A DNA stretch of 6,377 bases, from the NCBI GenBank assembly GCA_030824835.1, contig JAPJRA010000048.1, positions 1 to 6,377 of the forward strand, read 5' to 3'. Within the stretch, counting starts at the first letter, position 1. Each line of letters starts with the position of its first letter. This DNA is from Geminicoccaceae bacterium (lineage in GTDB: Bacteria; Pseudomonadota; Alphaproteobacteria; Geminicoccales; Geminicoccaceae). Positions 1-5,904 of this stretch are shown in pieces. The notes below the pieces were generated by a model. It made no database searches, was not told the origin of the DNA, and saw nothing but the letters and a program-made list of their open reading frames with translations. The position numbers and the translations under genes were made by a program.

Positions 1-390
1 GAGCAGGAGGCGCCCCGGCTCCCGGGGCGTCACCAGCCCGTGCTCGAGCGCCATGGTGACGGTGCCGATCGTCCCGTGGCCGCACATCGGCAGGCAGCCC
101 GACGTCTCGATGAACAGCACCCCCACATCGCCGTCCGGCGTGGTCGGCGGGTAGAGGATCGAGCCCGACATCACGTCGTGCCCGCGCGGCTCGAACATCA
201 GCGCGGTCCGGATCCAGTCGTGATGGTCGAGGAAATCCTGCCGCTTGGCGCTCATGGTCGTGCCCACGAGCTGCGGCCCGCCGCCGGCCACCACCCGGAC
301 CGGGCAGCCGCAGGTGTGGCCATCGATGCAGAAGAAGGTCTGGCGTACGGGGCCCGTCCGCTCGACCGTCATGCCCTTGCCGCCCGCCAC
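1..390 (-). CDS. Proline racemase / 4-hydroxyproline 2-epimerase family enzyme, N-terminal part (cut by window edge)
   Basis: Cofactor-independent cytosolic epimerase that inverts the alpha-carbon of proline or hydroxyproline using two cysteines as acid/base pair; in bacteria the hydroxyproline epimerases start trans-4-hydroxy-L-proline catabolism. The 130 visible residues carry the family N-terminus [10 protein letters not shown] (residues 19-28), a [13 protein letters not shown] segment (70-82) and the first catalytic cysteine in [10 protein letters not shown] (C103). The second catalytic Cys, and the residues separating racemase, epimerase and 3-hydroxyproline dehydratase, lie beyond the left edge, so the exact reaction is undecided; the overall wording resembles 4-hydroxyproline epimerases most. 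Start: GTG at 390 is preferred because a strong GGAGGA lies 7 nt upstream; an in-frame ATG at 372 also exists but has no well-placed ribosome binding site. Residue 29 is Cys where I expect Asn in HTCGNPVR. It is divergent from the AI-2E-family gene. Confidence 0.93.
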   Translation of the reverse strand, partial: MAGGKGMTVERTGPVRQTFFCIDGHTCGCPVRVVAGGGPQLVGTTMSAKRQDFLDHHDWIRTALMFEPRGHDVMSGSILYPPTTPDGDVGVLFIETSGCLPMCGHGTIGTVTMALEHGLVTPREPGRLLL

Positions 391-397
391 TGTCCTC

Positions 398-403
398 TCC
401 TCC
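398..403 (-). promoter_or_regulatory. Ribosome binding site deciding the GTG start of the epimerase
   Basis: On the minus strand GGAGGA is followed by a 7-nt spacer and GTG at 390. This is close to the ideal Shine-Dalgarno spacing and favours the GTG over the ATG six codons downstream, which would be 25 nt away. Confidence 0.7.
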
Positions 404-465
404 GCGTTCGTGGTCCGCTCCTAAGCCGCGCCTTGCCGGTCTGCAACCAGCTCGGTGCCTCGCAC

Positions 466-479
466 GTTGATCTGTCAAC
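466..479. promoter_or_regulatory. Small inverted repeat overlapping a -35-like TTGACA (candidate promoter/operator)
   Basis: The sequence is GTTGA-TCTG-TCAAC, a perfect 5-bp inverted repeat with a 4-nt spacer, in the middle of the divergent gap between the epimerase and the AI-2E-family gene. On the minus strand positions 478-473 read TTGACA, the exact sigma-70 -35 consensus, about 83 nt upstream of the epimerase start. No good -10 hexamer stands 16-18 nt downstream, so promoter function is weakly supported. A repeat this short may arise by chance. Confidence 0.25.
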
Positions 480-506
480 CGCTTCCACGCCGGGTGGGAC
501 GACAGC

Positions 507-513
507 AGAGGAC
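507..513 (+). promoter_or_regulatory. Ribosome binding site deciding the GTG start of the AI-2E-family gene
   Basis: AGAGGAC stands upstream of GTG at 521, with 9 nt between GAGG and the start codon. The longer reading from an ATG at 455 would add 22 basic, non-family residues and has no comparable site in front of it. Confidence 0.6.
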
Positions 514-520
514 AGCCAGC

Positions 521-1645
521 GTGAAGGTCGGGGAGCGGGCGATCAGCCAGAAGCAGGCTCATGAGCCAAGAGCCGTCGTTCAATCGACGCCGGAGCCGCA
601 GGCGATCCGCTCGGCGAGCCTCTTGATCCTCGCCCTGCTGGCGGTGGTGTTCACGCTCTACATCGGCAAGGAGCTGCTGCTGCCGATCACCCTGGCCCTG
701 CTGCTCAAGCTGCTGCTCCAGACACCGATGCGGCTTCTCACTACCCGCCTGCGCCTGCCCGGCCCCATCGCCGCGGCGCTGGTCATCCTGGCGCTGTTCG
801 GGTGTGTGGGGTTGCTGGCCCTGGCCCTGTCGGTCCCGGCCTCGGACTGGATCACCAAGGCACCCGGCAGTCTCGCCATCCTGCAGGAGAAGCTGGCGAT
901 CCTCCGCCAGCCGCTCGAAGCGCTGCAGAAGATGGTGCACGGCCTCGAGCAGGCGACCACCCCATCGGGCGGCACCGACGGTGGGCAGGCGGTCACCGTG
1001 CAACCGGGCGGCGGGCTGCTGAGCGACGTGTTCAGCGGCACGACGCTGACCTTGAGCCGCTCGTTCACGACCATCATCGTCCTCTACTTTCTCCTGAGCT
1101 CGGGCGACCGGCTGCTGCGCGGGCTGGTCGAGGTGATGCCGGGCTTCCAGGAGAAGCGGCAGGTGGTCGAGATCGTCGCCGAGATCGAGGGCAATATCGG
1201 CGCCTACCTGCTGACCATCTCGCTGATGAACGTCGTGGTCGGGGTCGCGACCGGAGCCGTGATGTGGCTGTGCGGCCTGCCCAACCCACTCCTGTGGGGC
1301 ACGCTGGCCTTCCTGCTCAACTACATCCCGATCCTGGGGCCGCTGACCGGCGTCGGCATGTTCGTGGCCGCCGGCCTCCTGACCCTCCCCTGGCCGTGGC
1401 AGGCCTTCCTGCCGGCTGCCCTCTATCTGCTGATCCACATCGCCGAGGGCGAGACCATCACTCCCCTACTGCTGGCCAGCCAGTTCACCCTCAATCCCGT
1501 GGTGGTGATCGTCAGCCTGTTCTTCTGGCACGCCGTCTGGGGCGTCCCCGGCGCCTTCCTCGCCGTGCCGCTGCTCGCCATCGCCAAGATCGTCTGCGAC
1601 CGCGTGAAGCCGCTGCAGCCGCTCGGGCACATCATCGGCTCGTGA
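521..1645 (+). CDS. AI-2E family transporter (PerM/YdiK/TqsA-like membrane protein)
   Basis: Polytopic inner-membrane protein of the AI-2E transporter family. Members include E. coli TqsA (implicated in autoinducer-2 export) and sodium/proton antiporter-like proteins, so the substrate cannot be read from family membership. The 374 residues are typical in length. After a polar cytoplasmic N-terminus (1-30), hydrophobic segments lie near 32-48, 50-68, 82-105 and 180-195, then a large hydrophobic C-terminal half near 226-252, 257-288, 293-320 and 325-358. The loop at about 108-178 between the third and fourth segments is helical and ends in a Gly-rich, low-complexity patch (149-165). The family hallmark NYIPILGPLTG sits at 267-277. 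The GTG start is chosen for its Shine-Dalgarno site and because the extra residues from ATG 455 look non-coding. It is monocistronic as far as can be seen; the next gene on this strand starts 184 bp later. Confidence 0.9.
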   Translation: MKVGERAISQKQAHEPRAVVQSTPEPQAIRSASLLILALLAVVFTLYIGKELLLPITLALLLKLLLQTPMRLLTTRLRLPGPIAAALVILALFGCVGLLALALSVPASDWITKAPGSLAILQEKLAILRQPLEALQKMVHGLEQATTPSGGTDGGQAVTVQPGGGLLSDVFSGTTLTLSRSFTTIIVLYFLLSSGDRLLRGLVEVMPGFQEKRQVVEIVAEIEGNIGAYLLTISLMNVVVGVATGAVMWLCGLPNPLLWGTLAFLLNYIPILGPLTGVGMFVAAGLLTLPWPWQAFLPAALYLLIHIAEGETITPLLLASQFTLNPVVVIVSLFFWHAVWGVPGAFLAVPLLAIAKIVCDRVKPLQPLGHIIGS

Positions 1646-1829
1646 ATTTGGTTTCGGCACGCTTGCCATGTTTCGTGGATGCCTGGCACCACTAGCCTCG
1701 GCATGGCGGTTCCCACCTCTTAGTTCGTCGCCATGGTTTTGTGGGCCTCGTCTGGCCAACGAGCACAGGTTGCGGGCTGCGACCGAATATCGGCACAGGC
1801 TCGGCCTGCATCCTGCCAAAGGGGGTGCG

Positions 1830-3035
1830 ATGAGCGACCACGACTGCCGCAAGGTCATCCTGGTCCTGACCACACCGGATGGAGAGCCATTCGGCCAGCT
1901 GCCACCATTCCCCGTCGGCACGCCCTGGTGGTCTGACGTGGAGACCGTCGTGGCCGCCTGCAGGTCGCTGCATGGCTTTAGCCCCGTAATCCTTCGCCTG
2001 CTGGGGGCCGACCAGCCCGACCCACCGGGCGGAACGGTGACCTATCTCGCCGAGGTGCCCGAACGCCGCCTCACCGATCCCTGGTCTGGCCAGCTCACCG
2101 ACGACCCGCGACGGCTCAGCTACGCAAGGCCGGGCGGCCCCGCCGCCGACCTCGCTTGGGCCTATTCGGCCATGGCGGCCCACTCTGTCCACGGAACCGG
2201 TGAGCCCATCCAGGTGCGCAGCTGGAACCTGTCCTGCCTGTGGCGCCTGCCATCCGAGCGCGGCACGCTCTGGCTCAAGGTCCTGCCGCCGTTCGCGGCG
2301 CCGGAAGGACCGCTGCTGGCGATGCTGGCGAACCATCCGGTGCCACGCCTGCTGGCCAGCGACGAGCGCCGTCTGCTGATGTTCGACGCTCCGGGCCAGG
2401 ACCTCTACCGTGCGCGCGAGTCGCTGATCCTGGCGACGGTCGGGCACCTCGTCCGCCTGCAGTCAGAGTTGGCTGCCGATGTGGACCAGCTCATCGCCCT
2501 GGGTGTGCCCGACTGGCGTCGCGCGCCTGCGATTGCCAACCTGACCTCCGTGCTTGAGCGCGAGCTGCCCGCCGTGTCGGCCGCCGACCGCAAGCTGCTC
2601 GGCCGTTTCATCGCAGACCTCGACCGCCGCTTTGCCGCCGTCGAGGCCTGCGGCCTGCCCGCGACTCTGGTCCATGGCGACTTCCACCCCGGCAATGTCC
2701 GCGGCGACGAATCGAACCTGACGTTGATCGATTTCGCCGACAGCATTGTCGGCCACCCCCTCCTGGACCTGCTTGTCTTCGTCGACGGGATCGGACCCGT
2801 GGCGCGCGACAGCGTGCGGCGAGCTTGGTTCGCATCGTGGCGGGCGGCTGTCCCGGGCTGCGATCCCGCGCGGGCGGCCGTGCTCCTGGCCCCGATCGCA
2901 TCGGCCCGTCAGATGGCCACCTACGTCGCCTTCCTGGACGCCATCGAGCCGTCCGAGCACCCCTATCACCACCGGCATCCGGGGATCTGGTTGGAGTACA
3001 CCCTGCGACAGCTGCGCGCCGATCGGAGCGCCTGA
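1830..3035 (+). CDS. APH-family phosphotransferase with an extra N-terminal domain
   Basis: Predicted soluble kinase of the aminoglycoside phosphotransferase / choline kinase fold (401 residues); the substrate is unknown, and it should not be read as a drug-resistance gene on this evidence. The kinase part spans about 128-395: a candidate ATP-binding lysine K150 in TLWLKV, the Brenner motif HGDFHPGN at 282-289 with catalytic D284 and metal-binding N289, and the second metal-binding aspartate D301 in LIDFADS. Ahead of it, residues 8-80 form a separate beta-rich segment with LPPFPVGTPWW (24-34) and GGTVTYLAEVPE (67-78). From memory a similar segment occurs in actinobacterial phosphotransferases; it is vaguely Nudix-like, but I see no Nudix box. 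ATG 1830 is chosen because AAAGGGGG ends 4 nt upstream; an in-frame ATG at 1668 would add 54 residues lacking family features and a Shine-Dalgarno site. Its stop faces the ABC ATPase stop 7 bp away. Confidence 0.88.
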   Translation: MSDHDCRKVILVLTTPDGEPFGQLPPFPVGTPWWSDVETVVAACRSLHGFSPVILRLLGADQPDPPGGTVTYLAEVPERRLTDPWSGQLTDDPRRLSYARPGGPAADLAWAYSAMAAHSVHGTGEPIQVRSWNLSCLWRLPSERGTLWLKVLPPFAAPEGPLLAMLANHPVPRLLASDERRLLMFDAPGQDLYRARESLILATVGHLVRLQSELAADVDQLIALGVPDWRRAPAIANLTSVLERELPAVSAADRKLLGRFIADLDRRFAAVEACGLPATLVHGDFHPGNVRGDESNLTLIDFADSIVGHPLLDLLVFVDGIGPVARDSVRRAWFASWRAAVPGCDPARAAVLLAPIASARQMATYVAFLDAIEPSEHPYHHRHPGIWLEYTLRQLRADRSA

Positions 3036-3042
3036 ACGATGC

Positions 3043-3837
3043 TCACCCCAGCAGCAGCGCGTCGTCGTCGATCTCCACCCCGCGGCTGCGCTTGAACTCC
3101 GCCAGCAGGTCCTCCACCCCCAGCCGCGCCTTGGCCTCGCCCGCCACGTCCAGCACGATCCTTCCCTCGTGCAGCATCAAGAGCCGGTCGCCATGGCCCA
3201 GCGCCTGGTGCATCGAGTGCGTCACCATCAGCGTCGTCAGCCGCAGCTCGGCCACGAGCCGCGTCGTCAGCGCCAGCACGAACTCGGCCGTCCGCGGGTC
3301 AAGGGCCGCCGTGTGCTCGTCGAGCAGCAGCACCTTGGACGGCGCCAGCGTCGCCATCAGCAGCGCCACCGCCTGCCGCTGCCCGCCGGACAGCAGGCCC
3401 ATCCGGTCGCCGAGCCGGCTCTCCAGCCCGAGGCCCAGGGCGGCCAGCCGCTCCCGCCAGCGCGCCCGGCCGGCCGGGGCCACGGCCAGCGCCAGGCCCC
3501 GGCTCCGGCCGCGCGCCTCGGCCAGCGCCAGGTTCTCCTCGATCGTCAGCGAAGCACAGGTGCCGCCCAGCGGGTCCTGGAACACCCGGGCCAGTAGCCC
3601 CGCCCGCGCCGCCGCCGTCCGGGCGGTGACGACGACGCCGTCGATCGCGATCCGGCCGGCGCGGGGCGGCACCGTGCCGGCCAGCACGTTGAGCAGCGTC
3701 GACTTGCCGGCGCCGTTGCTGCCGATCACGGTGACGAACTGGCCCTGCGGGATCGCAAGGTCGAGGCCCCGCAGCGCCGTCGCCTCCAGCACCGTGCCGC
3801 GGCCGAAGGTGACCTCGATCCTGGCAAGCTCGATCAT
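3043..3837 (-). CDS. ABC transporter ATP-binding protein (COG1101 type) of the three-gene importer
   Basis: Cytoplasmic ATPase that powers the importer encoded just upstream. The 264 residues carry all nucleotide-binding motifs: Walker A GSNGAGKST (39-47), Q-loop glutamine Q87, signature LSGGQ (149-153), Walker B KVLLLDE with D173 and catalytic E174, D-loop ALDP (178-181), and switch histidine H207 in VTHS. The stretch LLDEHTAALDP and the following TTLMVTHSMHQAL (201-213) are characteristic of COG1101 ATPases, which partner COG4120 permeases and COG2984 binding proteins. The start ATG overlaps the permease stop by 4 nt (ATGA, 3834-3837). No clear Shine-Dalgarno site precedes it, so translation is probably coupled to the permease. 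It is the last gene of the operon; an upstream in-frame ATG at 4008 lies inside the permease gene and is not believable. Confidence 0.95.
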   Translation of the reverse strand: MIELARIEVTFGRGTVLEATALRGLDLAIPQGQFVTVIGSNGAGKSTLLNVLAGTVPPRAGRIAIDGVVVTARTAAARAGLLARVFQDPLGGTCASLTIEENLALAEARGRSRGLALAVAPAGRARWRERLAALGLGLESRLGDRMGLLSGGQRQAVALLMATLAPSKVLLLDEHTAALDPRTAEFVLALTTRLVAELRLTTLMVTHSMHQALGHGDRLLMLHEGRIVLDVAGEAKARLGVEDLLAEFKRSRGVEIDDDALLLG

Positions 3838-4730
3838 CGCGCCGGCGCCAGCCGGGCCAAGAGTTTCGCCCGCGTCGCCGGCAGCACCAGCGCAGCACCG
3901 ACGATGAGCGCCGTCACGAGGTTGAGGTCGGAGGCCTGCAGGCCCAGGAAGTCCGCCTCCAACGCCAACGCCACGACGATGCGGTAGAAGATCGAGCCGA
4001 CGATGCACCCGATCACCGCCATGGCCACGGTCGGCCGCGGCAGGATGGTCTCGCCGACGATGACCGCCGCGAGGCCGACGACGATGGTGCCGGTGCCGAT
4101 GGTGATGTCGGCAAAGCCGTTGGCCTGCGCGAACAGCGCCCCCGCCAGCGCCACCAGCGCGTTGCTCAGCGCCATGCCGAGGCAGGTGACCGCACCCACG
4201 GCGATCCCCTGCGCCTCGGCCATGCGCGGGTTGACGCCCGTGGCCCGCATCGCGAGCCCGACCTCACTGCGCAGGAAGCGGATCAGCAGCGAGGCGCAGA
4301 CGGCGACGACCACGGCCAGGAACAAGGGCCGCGCCAGCGGCGCCCACACCCCGATGTCCTCGACCGGCGTCAGCACCGTGGTCTCGCCCAGGAGTGCGAT
4401 GTTCGGCCGGCCCATGATGCGCAGGTTGATCGAGTAGAGCGCGATCATGGTCAGGATGCTGGCCAAAAGGTGCAGGATCCTGAAGCGCACGTTGAGGACG
4501 GCCGTCAGCAGCCCAGCCGCGGCCCCGGCCAGCATGGCGAGACCGGTGCCGAGCCAAGCGTCGGTCCCGCCCGTGATCGCGGTGGCAGCGACGGCGGCCC
4601 CGAGCGGGAAGCTGCCGTCCACCGTGAGGTCGGGAAAGCTCAGCACGCGGAACGACAGATAGACGCCCAGTGCCACCAGCCCGTAGATCAGGCCGAGCTC
4701 GACCGCGCCCAGAAAAGCTATCGTGCTCAC
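3834..4730 (-). CDS. ABC transporter permease (BPD_transp_2, COG4120 type)
   Basis: Inner-membrane channel subunit of the importer, 298 residues, nearly all in hydrophobic helices (about 4-28, 41-53, 60-80, 87-103, 132-152, 178-202, 211-230, 235-257 and 270-286). The segment SFRVLSFPDLTVDGSFPLG (26-44) is the hallmark of the permease in TrpXYZ-like systems. The loop GLAMRATGVNPRMAEAQGI (158-176) corresponds to the ATPase-contact region of BPD_transp_2 permeases. The start codon is GTG at 4730, 13 nt after the binding-protein stop. The ribosome binding site is weak (a GGGG run), consistent with translation continuing from the upstream gene. Its stop overlaps the ATPase start. Known tryptophan importers (TrpXYZ of streptococci) share this architecture, but substrate specificity resides mostly in the binding protein. 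Confidence 0.93.
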   Translation of the reverse strand: MSTIAFLGAVELGLIYGLVALGVYLSFRVLSFPDLTVDGSFPLGAAVAATAITGGTDAWLGTGLAMLAGAAAGLLTAVLNVRFRILHLLASILTMIALYSINLRIMGRPNIALLGETTVLTPVEDIGVWAPLARPLFLAVVVAVCASLLIRFLRSEVGLAMRATGVNPRMAEAQGIAVGAVTCLGMALSNALVALAGALFAQANGFADITIGTGTIVVGLAAVIVGETILPRPTVAMAVIGCIVGSIFYRIVVALALEADFLGLQASDLNLVTALIVGAALVLPATRAKLLARLAPAR

Positions 4731-4743
4731 GCGCGCCCCGGCG

Positions 4744-5709
4744 CTACTTCACCACCGTCTTGGCCCGGGCGATCACCGCCTCGGGGATGGTCACCCCCAT
4801 GGACGCGGCAGACCCGGGATTGACGAACAGCTCGGTGATCTCGACCCCCTCGACCGGGATGTCGCCCGGCTTCTCGCCCTTCAATACACGCAGCACGATG
4901 GCGCCCGTCTGCCGGCCCACGTCGAAATAGTTGAAGCCCACGGCGGCGATGGCGCCGCGCGGGACCGAATCGGTGTCGCCGGCATAGACCGGCAGCCGGT
5001 TCTCCTGGCCCACCTTCACCACGGCCTCGAGTGCCGTCACCACCGTGTTGTCGGTCGGCACGTAGATCGCGTCGACCCCGCCGACCAGGCTCTGCGCCGC
5101 CGGCAGCACGTCGGCCGACTTCGGCGCCGGCGCTTCCTGGATGGTCATGCCGTGCCCCGGCGCCTCGCGCTTCAGGAGCTCGATCAGCGTCAGCGAGTTG
5201 GCCTCGCCCGGGTTGTAGATCACGCCCAGCCGCTTCACGTGCGGCGTGATCTCCCTGATGAGATCCAGATGCTTGGCGATCGGCGACAGGTCCGACATGC
5301 CGGTGACGTTGCCGCCGGGATGGGCCGGATCCTTGACCAGCTTGGCACCCACCGGATCGGTGACGGCGGTGAACACGACCGGGATGTCCCTGGTCGTCCC
5401 CACCACCGCCTGCGCCGAGGGCGTGGAGATCGGCACGATCACCGCTGGCGCGTCGCCCACCAGCTTGCGCGCGATCTGCGCCGCGGTCGCGGGGTTGCCC
5501 TGCGCGCTCTCATAGGTGAAGCGCAGGTTCCTGCCATCCTCGTAGCCACCCGCCAGAAGGGCGGCCTTGATGCCGTCGCGCGTGGCATCGAGCGCCGGAT
5601 GCTCGACGATGGCCGTGACCGCCACGGCGACCGGCTCGTCCGCCAGGGCCGGTCCGCAGAGGACGGTGGCGGCGAGCAGAGCCAAGCTTGTGCGGCGCCC
5701 GAGCAGCAT
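4744..5709 (-). CDS. Periplasmic substrate-binding protein of the importer (ABC_sub_bind, COG2984 type)
   Basis: Extracytoplasmic binding protein that delivers the ligand to the permease. The 321-residue product has an Arg-containing N-terminus, a hydrophobic core (8-18) and a signal peptidase I site after ALA (21-23), leaving a mature N-terminus DEPVAVAV. A Cys at 18 is preceded by Leu, so it does not form a proper lipobox and the protein should be soluble in the periplasm. The mature chain shows the two-lobed periplasmic-binding fold of PF04392: IVEHPALDATRDG (about 34-46) in lobe 1, ISTPSAQAVVGTTRDIPVVF in the first ligand-facing region, and YVPTDNTVV plus YAGDTDSVPRGA in lobe 2. ATG 5709 is chosen because AAGGGGGG lies 8 nt upstream; an in-frame ATG at 5733 lacks such a site and would put eight polar residues before the signal peptide. 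First gene of the operon. Relatives bind tryptophan or tyrosine in some firmicutes; the ligand here is unknown. Confidence 0.94.
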   Translation of the reverse strand: MLLGRRTSLALLAATVLCGPALADEPVAVAVTAIVEHPALDATRDGIKAALLAGGYEDGRNLRFTYESAQGNPATAAQIARKLVGDAPAVIVPISTPSAQAVVGTTRDIPVVFTAVTDPVGAKLVKDPAHPGGNVTGMSDLSPIAKHLDLIREITPHVKRLGVIYNPGEANSLTLIELLKREAPGHGMTIQEAPAPKSADVLPAAQSLVGGVDAIYVPTDNTVVTALEAVVKVGQENRLPVYAGDTDSVPRGAIAAVGFNYFDVGRQTGAIVLRVLKGEKPGDIPVEGVEITELFVNPGSAASMGVTIPEAVIARAKTVVK

Positions 5710-5717
5710 GACGTCGT

Positions 5718-5725
5718 CCCCCCTT
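5718..5725 (-). promoter_or_regulatory. Ribosome binding site deciding the start of the binding-protein gene
   Basis: On the minus strand AAGGGGGG is followed by 8 nt and the ATG at 5709; a further AGGAG lies just upstream of it. This supports ATG 5709 rather than ATG 5733, which lies on the far side of the site. Confidence 0.65.
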
Positions 5726-5747
5726 CTCCTCATGGTCGGCGCCGAGG

Positions 5748-5774
5748 CTTATGCCGCCGCGCCCGCCCCCGCAA
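5748..5774 (-). promoter_or_regulatory. Weak candidate promoter of the ABC importer operon
   Basis: On the minus strand TTGCGG (5774-5769) and CATAAG (5753-5748) are separated by 15 nt. Each matches only part of the sigma-70 consensus and the spacer is short. It is kept because CATAAG is the only AT-rich hexamer in this GC-rich gap and would give a leader of about 30 nt before the binding-protein ATG. Confidence 0.22.
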
Positions 5775-5806
5775 GTGCCCCTGATGCCCTACCCGGCGAG
5801 CCCGTC

Positions 5807-5819
5807 GACACACGGTGTC
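5807..5819. promoter_or_regulatory. Inverted repeat GACAC-ACG-GTGTC (candidate operator)
   Basis: A perfect 5-bp inverted repeat with a 3-nt spacer lies in the gap between the importer and the TetR gene, about 98 bp upstream of the binding-protein start and 86 bp upstream of the TetR start. It differs in sequence from the palindrome at 5879-5894. It could be a binding site for another regulator or a chance repeat. Confidence 0.25.
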
Positions 5820-5878
5820 AGCGGCAGGGAATCCTCGTCGGCAGGCCGCCGCTCCCGAAACGCACGGGGTGGACGGAC

Positions 5879-5894
5879 TAGAGCGATCGTTCTA
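5879..5894. promoter_or_regulatory. TetR-type operator palindrome
   Basis: TAGAGCGATCGTTCTA is a 16-bp palindrome with 14 of 16 positions symmetric (only the pair at positions 5 and 12 is mismatched), centred on CGATCG. The outer TAGA/TCTA arms and continuous symmetry are typical of TetR/AcrR operators. It ends 10 nt before the ATG of the divergent TetR gene, so repressor bound here would block initiation or early elongation of its own gene. Autoregulation is inferred from position and symmetry. The site is about 170 bp from the binding-protein start, so direct control of the importer is less certain. Confidence 0.6.
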
Positions 5895-5904
5895 CCAATG
5901 GCTC

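Noticed and set aside
802..1695. A 297-codon open frame within the AI-2E-family gene in another frame
   Set aside because: Arg/Gly/Asp-rich shadow; the overlapping frame encodes a recognisable membrane protein.
1663..1709. Inverted repeat GCCATG...CATGGC downstream of the AI-2E-family gene, considered as a terminator
   Set aside because: The stem is only 6 bp with a 31-nt loop and there is no T-tract after it; competing pairings are equally weak.
1665..1744. Imperfect direct repeat GCCATGTTTCGTGG / GCCATGGTTTTGTGG in the gap before the phosphotransferase
   Set aside because: Two short imperfect copies with no third copy or spacing pattern; this can arise by chance.
1668..1829. 54-codon N-terminal extension of the phosphotransferase from ATG 1668
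   Set aside because: No Shine-Dalgarno site, and the residues do not resemble any domain or signal; ATG 1830 has AAAGGGGG in front of it.
1830..3035. Antibiotic-resistance aminoglycoside kinase
   Set aside because: Only the general kinase fold and its Brenner motif are visible; these are shared by many metabolic kinases, and no resistance-gene context or mobile element is present.
2825..3907. A 360-codon plus-strand open frame opposite the ABC ATPase and the end of the phosphotransferase
   Set aside because: Low-complexity Ser/Arg/Pro-rich translation without motifs; it is antisense to an ATPase with all nucleotide-binding motifs intact.
4744..5709. Lipoprotein signal in the binding protein (Cys at residue 18)
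   Set aside because: The residue before Cys is Leu, not Gly/Ala/Ser, and a good signal peptidase I site (ALA) follows five residues later.
4723..5784. A 353-codon plus-strand open frame opposite the binding-protein gene
   Set aside because: Its translation is Arg/His/Asp-rich with no domain, as expected of an antisense shadow in GC-rich DNA; the minus-strand gene has a signal peptide, family motifs and a ribosome binding site.
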